A stretch of DNA of 64,000 nt from 40-80 sp964503665 (GTDB taxonomy: Bacteria > Bacteroidota > Bacteroidia > Flavobacteriales_D > Crocinitomicaceae). Location of the stretch: assembly GCA_964503665.1 (NCBI GenBank), contig CAZDAR010000002.1, positions 62,001 to 126,000 of the forward strand. The letters run 5' to 3'. Of the stretch, positions 9,169 through 18,719 are shown piece by piece. The translations under genes and the position numbers were made by a program. Position 1 is the stretch's first letter. Each line of letters opens with the position of its first letter. Below the pieces are notes generated by a model that worked only from the letters and a program-made list of their open reading frames with translations, was not told where the DNA came from and did not search any database.

Positions 9169-9426
9169 TTTCAATTAATTGATGCCATTTGTAGACCTTC
9201 ATTTCAAGATATTTGATGTAGTAATTTTTCAATTCAGAAGATAAATCAATTGGATTCTGAACTATTTTAACTTTCTTCCATGAATCTTTTCCAAAATCAT
9301 TATTTAATATTGACTTTTTCCATTCTACAATTGAAGAAATCGGAATTCTTGCATTTTCAGAAATATTTATTCGAAATAATTTTGACGAATAAAAATATAG
9401 TTTTCTAAGTTATCGTTTTCTATCAT
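9161..9426 (-). pseudogene. small gene of about 88 residues with an early frameshift
   Basis: From ATG 9426 the frame reads MIENDNLENY and soon stops. One base missing near the T5 run at about 9389-9398 would join it to a long open frame (FYSSKLFRINISENAR ... VYKWHQLIENE) ending at 9161. Corrected length is about 88 residues. It lies 10 bases after the 68-residue gene and overlaps the ApeA-like start by 8 bases, so the three formed an operon. I do not recognise the family; the composition is ordinary and charged, with no membrane segment. Confidence 0.6.
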
Positions 9427-9436
9427 AGTTTAATTT

Positions 9437-9643
9437 TTATTTGTTGAATTCTATTACCCAGTTGCTTTCATTAACTTTCACAGCTTTTATTATTCCTCTT
9501 TTCCCAGGAACAGATGTTTTTAGAGCATCCATCAAATCTTCTTTAGTTTGAATCAATTCAGCCCCATTAGTGATAGTTACTTTATAAGTAAAGATTGAAT
9601 CATCTTTACCTATTATTTGTGTTAGTTTTAATATTGGTTCCAT
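9437..9643 (-). CDS. small hypothetical protein in defence operon
   Basis: A 68-residue soluble protein beginning MEPILKLTQIIGKDD with alternating hydrophobic strands (FTYKVTITNG, NWVIEFN) and a short helix (TKEDLMDALKTS). No family recognised. It starts 94 bases after the end of the type IIG gene and precedes the frameshifted small gene and ApeA-like gene by 10 bases. It is the only unbroken frame in this island; it could be an accessory or immunity-type component, but the sequence gives no direct clue. Confidence 0.55.
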   Translation of the reverse strand: MEPILKLTQIIGKDDSIFTYKVTITNGAELIQTKEDLMDALKTSVPGKRGIIKAVKVNESNWVIEFNK

Positions 9644-9737
9644 TTTTTTATTTAACTATTCTCAACTATCCCAATTTACTCACTTCCTTGTCTGCTTTCT
9701 TTCGTGTTCGTGAATCGCCAAAAGATTTATCTTTTCT

Positions 9738-12700
9738 TTAATTACTCGAATTTTCAACTATGGCGATTTCCTCATCCGTCAACCCATACAACGCATAAAC
9801 CATTTCATCAATCTCCTTATCGGTGCGGTCGATTTCGGCTTTTAACTCCAAGGCTTCTTTTTTCTTGACTTCAAAAACTTCCATCCATTCCATTTCTTGG
9901 AGTTTGGTGAGTGGCGTGCCTTTGGCTGTTTTGATGGCTTTGTTGAGTTCTTTGATGAAATCAGAGAAGGTGAGGTGATGCCAGGATTGGAGTTTTTGGG
10001 ATAGTTTTTCTATTGAAAATTGGGATTGAACATAAGTGGAAAATGTCTTAATCTTATGTTCTAGCTTACCTGAATTTAGTAAAATTTGTTCGACTTGATT
10101 ATCAAGTGATATAACTTCATAATTATCAGGTAAAGGAATTCTTAAAATATATTGACTTTTCAGTCTTAAATAACCACCTCTTGCTTTAACGCAAATTGAA
10201 TTTAGATATGATTTCATTAAGTTAGAATTTAATATACCCAATAGTGATTTAGAGTTCGAGGGAATACCAAAACAAGTCATATCCAGCAGAACGTTATCAG
10301 CAAATGTAAAGTTTACTGTTGATGAAATATCTGGATAAACGATATACTTTTCGTGAAATGGAAAATCTACTTTTAATTGCTGAAATTCAAACCATTTCTT
10401 TGATCCATTTATTATACCCTTATCAATAATCGCTCTTTTAGATAAAAGATCTCTTTTATCTTCTAAGAATTCTAATTCATTTAAATTCTCAGAATCTTTT
10501 ATAAGCTCAAGTTTACCATTTTTAAAATTATATGGTGCTAATATTACATTTGCTGTACTGGCTGTGCCATATCTTTTAACTTCTCGTCCAACTAAATATT
10601 CTTTTAATAATTTGGATTCTTTAATTTTTATTGGAATTTCATCTTTATCAAAAATAAAAGCTGAGTTTGAACCTGTCTTAATTCCAACTTGAGGTTTTTT
10701 AATTACCAACTCAAGTGGCTTAAATTTTATTTCAAGTTTCTTTATTAAATTAAACATTTCATCTCCAACACCATCTGAAGTCCATGAACCTAATCTTTCA
10801 AAGAGCTCAATTTGCTTTACATTAATTGAATTAAATATTAAATTTTCAAACTCTTGATAATTTTCATTGTTGACAACTAGTAATCTTGAATTTGAAATAT
10901 TTGGATCAATTTTTAATTTCTTAGTAATTATAATTGAAGGATATGCGACAATACCTGTGAAAATATCTAAATCCTGAAAATCGATAAAGATTTCAATTTT
11001 TGTTCTACTCTGAAGAAAATCTATTAAGACTTTACCATATTTAGTTTTAGTATATTTACTTGACACAATAAAAGCACTTAAACCCTTTATTTTTAAAATT
11101 CTTTCAACCTTCTCAAAGAAAAAAGTATATAAATCTGATTTCCCAGTAAATACTTCATAGTTCTTCTCTAAATATTCTTTAGCATTATTTTCAATGTATT
11201 CATTTCTCACATAAGGCGGATTCCCAATCACCACATCAAAACCTCCTTTTTTAAACACTTCTGGAAATTCGTCTTCCCATTTAAAGGCTTTGTCTCCAGC
11301 GACGGCTTTGCTGTCAATCAGTGAATTTCCGCATTTGATGTTGTCGTTGAGCGAATTTAATTTTCTTCGGGGTTGTGCCGTTCGCAGCCAGAGCGAAAGT
11401 TTGGCAATTTCTACCGATTCTTCGTTTAAATCGACGCCGTAAATGTTGTTTTCCAGGATGGTATTTTCAATTTCTTGAAATACGATTGCGTTCCCTAAAA
11501 CGGCTGCTTGCAATTCATCTATAAATTCGTGTTCGGTAATCAAGAAATCCAAGGCTTGGTTTAGAAATGCGCCCGAACCACACGCTGGATCGCAAATGGT
11601 GAGTTGCAAAAGCCATTCGCGGTAATTCTCTAGTTTTTCCAATAATTGGCGCTTGGTTTCCTTTTGTCTTTTAGGACTAAAATCTTCGCCCGTTATTCCC
11701 AATTCGTCTTTTTTCTCTTCGCAAAGTTTTCCAACGGTGTTGTCGACAATGTATTTGGTAATGTATTTTGGCGTGTAGAAAACACCGTCTTTCTTGCGTT
11801 TGGTTTTTTGTTTGTCAAAATCCGTTCCTTCAATTTCGGCATTTACGCTTTCAATCTCGTTGAGCGAATTTTCGAAAATATGTCCCAAAATATTCACATC
11901 TACCTGACTTTCAAAATCGTAATTGGAAAGTATGTTGGTGTGTTTGTAGAGCAATTCATCGTCAATCAATAAACTATCCAAGGTGTTGTCTGGCTGAAAC
12001 AAACCGCCGTTGTAAGCAAAAATTTCCGCTGTTTGATCCGTTCCTTTTCGTCCGGTATCCAAGTAGTTGAAATACAATTTAAAACGGTTGTACAAAGGAA
12101 CGTGTGCGTCCATCGACTGCAATTTTTTATAATCCGATAAAATCTGTTTGGTTGTATTTGGCGGAACCAAACCGCGATCTTCGGCAAAGAAAACGAATAG
12201 AAAACGGTCAATTAACTTTTGCGATTTCTTAAACAAGGTCATCTTGATGTTCTTATCGGCTTTCACCACATCTTCGGCAATTAGATGTCCACGAAGCGCT
12301 TCGTTTTTCAAGTTTCTTTTCACCAAATCGCGAAACAATTCCCGTTTAAACAGCGAATAATCGGCATAAAATTTCTTGGTAATGCTTTCTTCTTCCGCCA
12401 GCGAAGCTTCTTTGATGCGCAAAGGAATGTTGTTCAACACGTTTTCAGCAGCCAAACAAATGTACATCAATTCAAAGCCTTTTTCATCAATGGTAAACAA
12501 ATCAAATTCCTCAAAATCGACCGCATTGTTGATGTAAAAACGCAATTTTTCAAAATTAGAAGTAATCACATAAACGCATTTACTTTGATTGGCTTTGTAG
12601 TCAAACGCTTGTTGTCACACCTTTTCCAAATCTTTGGTGTCGGTTCCTTTCAACTCAATCACACCCAAGGCAAATCCATCTTTCAAAATCGCTCCATCAA

Positions 12701-12959
12701 CCTTTTTCGAATCTTTTTCATTCTTCAATTCCGTCGTCAAATTGAAATTCGGCTGCGGATTTAAGGTATACCCAAAAACATCCACAAACAATTCGCGCAA
12801 GAAACCTTCTTGGTATTGTTCCTCTTTCGCCGCACGAATATTTTCCTGAATTTTCGGATTGTGAAAATGCTTCGAAAACTTTTTATAAGCTTTCGCTATG
12901 TTGTCTGCATTTTGGGCTGTTGCGAATTTCTTTAATACAGAAGATTGGAATAATGACAT
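9738..12959 (-). pseudogene. type IIG (Eco57I-like) restriction-modification enzyme, in-frame TGA
   Basis: One frame of 1,074 codons interrupted by a TGA at 12615-12617 (codon 115); the frame is the same on both sides. Before the stop is a PD-(D/E)xK-type nuclease motif (VDGAIL ... IELKG; D88, E102, K104). After it come the target-positioning GVFYTPKYITKYIV, SAM-binding DPACGSGAF (encoded near 11570-11600), catalytic NPPYVRNE (near 11215) and a C-terminal TaqI-like specificity region with a final helical segment. This is the nuclease-methylase-specificity order of single-chain type IIG enzymes that cut and methylate foreign DNA. The downstream piece could start at the GTG at 12569, leaving a methylase without its nuclease. 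Codons flanking the stop (LEKV*QQAF) look normal, suggesting a point mutation. Confidence 0.85.
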
Positions 12960-13098
12960 ACTCGAATTATTGAAAGTCTAAAGATACAATTTAGAGCGAT
13001 AATTAAAGTATAATTTTATCCGAAAATAATGACCACTTTTTCAAACAAGGAATTTTAGTACATGACAAAGGATTATTCATTCTCCAGCTTAATTTTCA

Positions 13099-14157
13099 CT
13101 ACCTTACAATCATCACTTTCTCCTCTTTTGCCACCAATCTCCCTATCGGTTCAACGAAATCACTATAACCATTTGACTCAAATAATTCGCAAATTTCAGC
13201 TATATTTTGCGGGTCAACAGCAATAAGAAGACCGCCATTGGTTTGAGGATCGGGTAATAATTTGAATGCTTCTAAAATATCAACAGTAGATTCGATAGTC
13301 AATTTCTTTTCAATACTTTTCCAATTTCGAGAAGTTGCGTCGGGAAAGATGTTTTTGTCGATATAATTTTTGATACACGCTAGCTTGGGTACTTTTTGAT
13401 AGTCGACAATAGCCGTTAGATTAGAACCTTCTGCCATTTCAATTAAGTGACCACCCAAACCAAATCCAGTGACATCTGTCATCGCATGTACAGCTTCGAT
13501 TTTTCCTAACTGTGCACCAAGATTGTTCAGTTTTGTCAATTGGGTATAAAGAATTTCTAAATCTTGAGGTTCAATTTGTGAGCGTTTTGCAGCAGTTGAT
13601 AATATGCCCAAACCAATCGGTTTCGTGAGGAATAATACATCACCTTCTTTGGCTGTATTGTTCTGCTTTAAATGTGCTAGTTGAACACGTCCATTGACCG
13701 ATAAACCAAAAATAGGCTCTTTGCTATCAATACTGTGACCGCCAGCAAGTGGAATATTCGCCGTCGCACACACACTTCTCGCGCCTTCTAAAACACGACG
13801 AGCAAGTGATGCAGGCAAAGTATCTACTGGCCAACCTAAAATTGCTAATGCCATCATAGGTTCGCCGCCCATGGCATATACATCACTAATGGCGTTTGCG
13901 GCAGCGACACATCCAAAAGTGTAGGCGTCGTCGACTATAGGCATAAAGAAATCGGTCGTAGAGATTATCGCTTCCGTTTCACTGATTTGATAAACAGCGG
14001 CATCGTCGTTGGCACCATTTCCAACGAGTAATTCTTTAAATGCTTTTTGTGGCGCATCTGTTTTAATAATATCTTCCAAAACAAGTGGCGCAATTTTACA
14101 ACCGCAACCAGCACCGTGTGAATATTCCGTAAGTCGAATGTCAGTATCTTCTGTCAT
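13099..14157 (-). CDS. selD: selenide, water dikinase (selenophosphate synthetase)
   Basis: A 352-residue enzyme making selenophosphate from selenide and ATP. The N-terminal catalytic loop GAGCGCKIAP has cysteine (not selenocysteine) at the reactive position near residue 18, followed by GNGANDDAAVYQ and STTDFFMPIVDD metal/ATP loops, GGEPMMALAILGWP and the PDPQTNGGLLIAV region. It begins one base after the end of mnmH on the same strand, forming a two-gene unit that makes 2-selenouridine in tRNA. No selA, selB or selC is visible here. Confidence 0.97.
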   Translation of the reverse strand: MTEDTDIRLTEYSHGAGCGCKIAPLVLEDIIKTDAPQKAFKELLVGNGANDDAAVYQISETEAIISTTDFFMPIVDDAYTFGCVAAANAISDVYAMGGEPMMALAILGWPVDTLPASLARRVLEGARSVCATANIPLAGGHSIDSKEPIFGLSVNGRVQLAHLKQNNTAKEGDVLFLTKPIGLGILSTAAKRSQIEPQDLEILYTQLTKLNNLGAQLGKIEAVHAMTDVTGFGLGGHLIEMAEGSNLTAIVDYQKVPKLACIKNYIDKNIFPDATSRNWKSIEKKLTIESTVDILEAFKLLPDPQTNGGLLIAVDPQNIAEICELFESNGYSDFVEPIGRLVAKEEKVMIVR

Positions 14158-14158
14158 G

Positions 14159-15196
14159 TTATTTCAGATTTTCTAAAATGAGTTGAGTATTGTTTAGTGG
14201 ATTTGTATCGGGTAGTTCGATTTCTAAAAATGCGGGTTGAAACAACGTGCTTTTATCATAAAAACGGTCGTAGTAAATCAGTAATATTTCAAAAGCACTT
14301 TTCAAATCTCCTTCTTCTACAAATGCAATTGCCCGCTGTGTTTCCAAACCTCCAAGACGCTTATGAATGCGTTCTATGGCATGAATGATTTCTTCCTTGT
14401 CGTAAACGCCATATTCTTCTGTAATGTAATCGAGCCGTTTTTCAAAGGGAACAATAATATTTACCCGTGGTGCTTTTTTCATTTGATTGAAAAAATCAAT
14501 ATTTATGTTGATGTTACCAATGCGACTGCTTTCACTTTCTATCCATATTTCTTGACTTTTAAGGTCGTGCGTCGCGATAAAGTAAAGTTTTAAAGCTAAT
14601 TTATTTTCAAAAAATTCATTGCTACATTGTGATATCAATTCTAAATTTCCAAAAGTAGAACCTTTGTGACCAGCCATTCCTTCCAAGTCGATAACGGGAT
14701 AATTTTGTTTTTCTAATTCGTATAGAATTTTGGTTTTTCCACTTCCTGTATGACCGCTTAAGATTCTCAAATTCCACGGAGATTTCAGTTGGCCTAATAC
14801 CCAATTCCGAAAAACTTTGTAACCGCCTTCTAACTGATACACTTTAAAGCCGTATAAGTCCAATAGCCAAGCAATAGCAGAACTTCTCATGCCACCTCGC
14901 CAACAATAAACAATGACCGTTTTTGAATCGCGCTTTTTTAATTCGCTTTCCACTTGTTCGATGATTGCTTTCATTTTTACGCCATAGAAATCCAAGCCAA
15001 TTTTAATCGCTTTTTCACGACTTCTTTGCTTATATGTTGTTCCTATTACCTTTCGTTCTTCGTCGTCAAATAGTGGGACAGAAAGGGCGCCTGAAAAATG
15101 GGCGTGCTGAAATTCTGAAGGACTACGGACGTCGACAACAAGATGCTCTAGTGATAATTTTATAAATTGATCAATTAGAATTCGTTCGACTGCCAT
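14159..15196 (-). CDS. mnmH: tRNA 2-selenouridine synthase (SelU/YbbB)
   Basis: A 345-residue enzyme replacing sulfur by selenium at the wobble 2-thiouridine of tRNAs, using selenophosphate from SelD. Residues 1-135 are a rhodanese domain with the active cysteine in VYCWRGGMRS (C98). It is followed by a P-loop, SGHTGSGKT (147-155), and DLEGMAGHKGS. The start is 44 bases from the left end of the transposon, so whatever promoter or readthrough from nrdA formerly served it has been displaced to the far side of the insertion. Confidence 0.96.
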   Translation of the reverse strand: MAVERILIDQFIKLSLEHLVVDVRSPSEFQHAHFSGALSVPLFDDEERKVIGTTYKQRSREKAIKIGLDFYGVKMKAIIEQVESELKKRDSKTVIVYCWRGGMRSSAIAWLLDLYGFKVYQLEGGYKVFRNWVLGQLKSPWNLRILSGHTGSGKTKILYELEKQNYPVIDLEGMAGHKGSTFGNLELISQCSNEFFENKLALKLYFIATHDLKSQEIWIESESSRIGNININIDFFNQMKKAPRVNIIVPFEKRLDYITEEYGVYDKEEIIHAIERIHKRLGGLETQRAIAFVEEGDLKSAFEILLIYYDRFYDKSTLFQPAFLEIELPDTNPLNNTQLILENLK

Positions 15197-15220
15197 AATA
15201 CAAAACTACGTATTTTGATA

Positions 15221-15240
15221 AAAAAAGAGAGGCAACAACC
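15221..15240. other. left half of split terminator plus 8-bp target duplication
   Basis: AAAAAAGAGAGG (15221-15232) followed by CAACAACC (15233-15240), abutting the element. The matching right half, CAACAACC (30116-30123) continuing TCTCTTTTTT, is on the other side. Removing the element and one CAACAACC restores a 12-bp stem with loop CAACAA and a T-run in both directions. Confidence 0.9.
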
Positions 15241-15277
15241 GGGAATTATGTAGTATTTTCACCAAGACCCTTTTTAA
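15241..15277 (+). repeat. left terminal inverted repeat (37 bp)
   Basis: Identical to the reverse complement of 30079-30115. Similarity continues inward in weaker form through a GGGAGG...CCTCCC hairpin on each side, so the paired ends extend to roughly 70 bases imperfectly. Confidence 0.95.
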
Positions 15278-15280
15278 AGA

Positions 15281-15520
15281 CTATATGGGAGGTTCATTGA
15301 ACCTCCCATTTTTGTTGTGGTATTTTTCTTTTTCTTGAATCCAGCCTAAGATTACAGTATTGATTTTTTCTAATTGATAATTGGTGTCTTCTCCAGATTC
15401 CAATATTTCTTGAATTTGGTGTAAATATTCAATTGCCGTTTCCAACCTGTTATTGATAAGTACAAGCTGTAAGATGTTTCTTGTATGTGACAGAGGGTAA
15501 TATTTTATGTTGTCTCCCAT
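15281..15520 (-). CDS. small hypothetical protein at transposon left end
   Basis: A 79-residue frame, MGDNIKYYPLSHTRNIL..., largely helical with a possible short coiled coil (residues 25-60). The stop codon lies inside the terminator hairpin. A minus-strand terminator separates it from the transposase pair upstream, so it needs its own promoter. No family recognised; it may be a passenger of the element. Confidence 0.45.
   Translation of the reverse strand: MGDNIKYYPLSHTRNILQLVLINNRLETAIEYLHQIQEILESGEDTNYQLEKINTVILGWIQEKEKYHNKNGRFNEPPI
15285..15313 (+). terminator. inward-reading terminator inside left end
   Basis: A perfect 11-bp stem, ATGGGAGGTTC (15285-15295) and GAACCTCCCAT (15299-15309), with loop ATT and a T5 run. 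It would stop rightward transcription entering the element. It overlaps the last codons of the small minus-strand gene. Confidence 0.8.
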
Positions 15521-15544
15521 ATTAAATGCTTTTTAATAAATAGC

Positions 15545-15580
15545 ATCAAAAAATAAAAACGGCAACCGTAATGGTTGCCG
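15545..15580 (-). terminator. intrinsic terminator after transposase operon
   Basis: CGGCAACC (15560-15567) and GGTTGCCG (15573-15580) with a five-base loop. On the minus strand it is followed by a T-rich run (15549-15559 complement), just after the stop of the transposase-coupled gene. Confidence 0.85.
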
Positions 15581-15583
15581 CTG

Positions 15584-15943
15584 TCAATTCAGAACAAATG
15601 TAAATGAGGTCCTGCCGTTCATTAATTTAATGGAATAAATTTCCACTTGGTATTGCGTTTCACCTGGTTTCTTATCCTCCTTGATTTTTTCACTATCGTC
15701 ATCCACTTCGAACATAGTGTCAACAGCTTCCGATTGACCAATTAAAAAATCACCTCGCTCACCCTCATAGTCTATTTCATAAAGACCATATTTATGGAGA
15801 GTTTCGAGAATTACCTCATGTTTCTGCTCATCTGTCAAGTTCGGATACTCTATGAGATTCACTAAAGCCTCAATAACTCTGAAGCCGTCCTTCATTTGCC
15901 TTTGCCAGAACATCAGAAGGTCCTCAAGCGTAAAAAATTCCAT
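15584..15943 (-). CDS. transposase-coupled accessory protein
   Basis: A 119-residue acidic protein starting MEFFTLEDLLMFWQRQ, helical in its first half with a polar middle (DDDSEKIKEDKKPGE) and a strand-like end. Its ATG overlaps the transposase stop by one base (TAATG), so its translation is coupled to the transposase and it is probably a genuine component of the insertion machinery or its control. I do not recognise a family. Confidence 0.65.
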   Translation of the reverse strand: MEFFTLEDLLMFWQRQMKDGFRVIEALVNLIEYPNLTDEQKHEVILETLHKYGLYEIDYEGERGDFLIGQSEAVDTMFEVDDDSEKIKEDKKPGETQYQVEIYSIKLMNGRTSFTFVLN

Positions 15944-17109
15944 TACCCTGCCTTTTTAAGATGATGGACACCGCTCGTAATCAAATCATCATATTTGAGC
16001 CTTTTTCCTACTATCATTTTTAAAAAGTCATCAACCAATGATTGATTAGACTCTTCAAGCCTGTTCCACCTAAAGGCTTGTTCAACGAGGTACCTGTCCA
16101 TGTGTTGATATGACAAATGAAAATATGTTCCATCTACCATTTTCTTTAAATGCTTCCATGCATTTTCCATGTTATTTGTATGAATGTATCCTTTTACGAA
16201 TTGCTCATCGTGGTTAACCGTTTCGTGGCGTTTAAACATTTTGTCGGTATCATCATAGAGATTCCATTCATCTGTAATCAAGAAAGAATTTGCTGAAATG
16301 TGTTTTTTCAAATGCGGATAGATATTCTCTTTGGTTTTAACCTTAGTACTCAATCCCAACATTTTGAAAACAACTTTTCCGTCTCTTTGAATCATTCCAA
16401 AAACAATCTTATCTTGCTCATATGGAACACGTTCACCTTTCTCAATCTTTTCCTTTTCTTTTTGAGCTTTTTTCGCTGCCAAGACTTCTTTAGTTGAACC
16501 TTTCTTTCTTCCTCTTTTGGCAGGTTCTCCACGTATAGTACGTTTTTTATCTTTGGTCATTCCAAAAAGTTCATCTTGCTTTTCCTCATGGAGTTTCTTA
16601 GCATCCTGTAAACGGGTGTCTCTGCTAATCCGATGACCTATTTGGGTCTCATCAGCTTCAACCACTCCATCCAAAACAATATTGGCTTCTTCTGCAATTA
16701 CTTCTCGAAGACGTTGCATGATGAACCAAGCTGTTCGTTGTTCGACCTCTAAGTTCCTTGCCATCTGGCATGAAGATATTCCACGCTTCATCACGGTGTA
16801 AAAGAAGATTGCCTTAAACCATTTTACCAACGGAATGTTCGTGTTTTCGAAAATCGTTCCTTTAATAAGGCTGAACTGTTTCCTACAGTCTTTGGCCGAA
16901 CATTTCCACATATCACGAGTTGATAGATAGTAATTCATGTGTTTGTTCCCGCAATGTGGACATTCAGGTCTACCATCAGCCCACTTGACTTCCTTGATGA
17001 ACTCTTGGCACTTTTCTTCCGAACCAAAGCGTTTTTCATGTGAAGGCAATCCATACTTTGATAATTGCCTTGCTCTATTATTGATTTTGTTTTTTCTTAC
17101 CTGTTTCAT
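15943..17109 (-). CDS. IS1595-family (ISXO2-like) transposase, intact
   Basis: A 388-residue transposase. An N-terminal zinc ribbon has Cys pairs CPHC (C50, C53) and C70/C75, followed by the family landmark LIKGTIFENTNIPLVKW. The catalytic core shows D153 in VEADETQIG, D279 in FLITDEWNLYDD and the third acidic residue in HTNNMENAWKHLK (E314), with a lysine-rich insertion between the first two. The C-terminal YLVEQAFRWNR is typical. It is complete and adjacent to a perfect terminal repeat, so the element could still be mobile. Confidence 0.93.
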   Translation of the reverse strand: MKQVRKNKINNRARQLSKYGLPSHEKRFGSEEKCQEFIKEVKWADGRPECPHCGNKHMNYYLSTRDMWKCSAKDCRKQFSLIKGTIFENTNIPLVKWFKAIFFYTVMKRGISSCQMARNLEVEQRTAWFIMQRLREVIAEEANIVLDGVVEADETQIGHRISRDTRLQDAKKLHEEKQDELFGMTKDKKRTIRGEPAKRGRKKGSTKEVLAAKKAQKEKEKIEKGERVPYEQDKIVFGMIQRDGKVVFKMLGLSTKVKTKENIYPHLKKHISANSFLITDEWNLYDDTDKMFKRHETVNHDEQFVKGYIHTNNMENAWKHLKKMVDGTYFHLSYQHMDRYLVEQAFRWNRLEESNQSLVDDFLKMIVGKRLKYDDLITSGVHHLKKAG

Positions 17110-17262
17110 AGTTTAATAATTTATGCCAGCAATAGGGCAAAGAATTCCCTGGAACCTCTTTTGAGCTTCTTGACTTTGTGGTCATGACACTTGTTCGATT
17201 GGGTGTCTATTGACCTATTGCCGACTGATTAATAATTTGTATTATCTACCTTGGTTCAAGGT

Positions 17263-18512
17263 TTAACTGGCCTTAGAAATTTCCAGCATAGGGATTGTAG
17301 GAATAGCATTCTCGGAGATGCTCTTGATTGAACCGTAGAACTCGATTGTTGAGTTTAGAACTTGCTCCAGATGTTTCGCTCTGCGCTTCCACAGCAATTG
17401 CATTTTTCTTTGCTCATCATGATGAGAATCTTGCAAGTTCTTGAATCCATCGAGGATGTTCTCAAAGGTAGCTCTGAAATCTTCACTTGTGAGATAATCA
17501 TACAACAGACTCATTTTATCCTTTTTGTTCGTCTGTGTAATCATCACTGCTTGAGTTTTCAGCAATCCATACCGTAGCAGTAAGGACAGGTCTTTTAAGT
17601 TTTCCAAAGTTGTCACCCAAACCTGGTCAATCAAAGCATACTTTCCAGATACACCTTTAGGCATTGTTTTAGTCACGATGACCATAATGTCTGCCTTGGC
17701 TTGGAGGTTGTCTTGCTTGAGCTTGGAAATAAATCCATCACTCCAGGTTTTGGTGCGTTTACTCTCGTACAGAATGGAACCAGCTTCGAGACCGCTTTGT
17801 GTTCGAACAATTTGGAGACAGTCTGCTCCATTGACACCCTTTTTTACTTCAGTGATGGTGTCTGATGGGTGCAATTCCTGCAGTAATTGTTCAATGACCA
17901 GCTCCTGAGCTTCACCTTGCAGTTGCATACTGCCTTGATTAGCCTTTTGCCGAGCTTCCTCAAGTTTGTTCTTAAGAGACTCTATGATAGTCTCCTTTTC
18001 CTTGATGACAAGAAAACTTTCCATTTGCATTTGTTCCTTCATGGATAGTTTGGCTTCATCAAGTCGTTTGTTGAGTTCATGCTCCTTTTCAAGGTGAATC
18101 TTCGCTTCACGTTCTTCGAACTCACGACTAAGTCGTTGGAGTTTTGCTTTGGTCTGATTCAATTCAATCAACTGAGCACTCTTTCTATGAAGCTCTTCTT
18201 CGAGTTCCTGCAGTTGTTTGGTTTTCTCAGCTTCAATTTCTGCACGGATATTATCCTTGATGGATTTTTCTCGTGCATCCATTTGTGTTCTGACACGATA
18301 GTATTTATGTCTTCACGCTCTTGTTGTAGGGCTTCCGCTAATTCTTGAAACTCTTCTTTCTTTAATCGGAGCTCACGCTCACGCTTTTCGAGTTCTGATT
18401 TTAGGTCTTTGCGGATTGAATCCTCAAATTGAGAAATCAACAGTTCATCCACATCCAGTCTTGTTTCACAATTCGGACATGTCAATTGTGGTTTTTTCGT
18501 TTTTGTGCTCAT
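17263..18512 (-). pseudogene. DUF2130 (PF09903) protein split by a 2-base frameshift
   Basis: The first part (from ATG 18512) has a zinc-ribbon-like CPNCETRLDVDELL, then a long helical coiled coil. It runs out of frame at about 18285, where ACAC stands for an expected AC. The frame picks up as MDAREKSIKDNIRAEIEAEK and continues through the coiled coil into the conserved C-terminal DUF2130 domain (GVNGADCLQIV, SILYESKRTKTWSDGFI, ADIMVIVTKTMPKGV). Corrected length is 416 codons, normal for the family. The C-terminal domain's E-x-K-like ILYESKRTK is reminiscent of restriction-like nuclease folds. Function is not established. Confidence 0.82.
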
Positions 18513-18695
18513 AACTAATAAATGTTTTAGTTTAACATTACTTAAATCGACTTTCGAATTAAGGAGCAGAAGAAACCTATATACTACTGTCTTATTGGAT
18601 TTTAAGTGGCATCTATTTTTCTTTGCTGCTCATTAGGTTATACGCAGTTAAAAATAAAACGTTGCAAGTAAGCATCATTTTACAAAACTATTTTG

Positions 18696-18703
18696 TACAT
18701 TTG
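18696..18703 (+). promoter_or_regulatory. -7 box for XRE-CHAT operon
   Basis: TACATTTG matches TAnnTTTG and lies 16 bases before the preferred XRE start codon (18720). Transcription from it would begin after the earlier in-frame ATG at 18693, which argues for the 18720 start. No TTTG is seen at the proper -33 distance. Confidence 0.45.
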
Positions 18704-18719
18704 CAATAAAATCAAGATT

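Noticed and set aside
12615..12617. The TGA in the type IIG gene as a selenocysteine codon, given selD nearby
   Set aside because: No convincing SECIS-like stem was seen after it, no selA/selB in the window, and type IIG enzymes have no selenocysteine at this position. SelD here is paired with mnmH. A nonsense mutation is simpler.
11646..12849. Several plus-strand open frames of 70-160 codons opposite the type IIG gene
   Set aside because: They lie antisense to a recognisable coding sequence and show no protein-like features; shadows of codon bias.
18270..18295. Programmed frameshift in the DUF2130 gene
   Set aside because: There is no slippery heptamer, only a repeated AC; the family is normally encoded in one frame.
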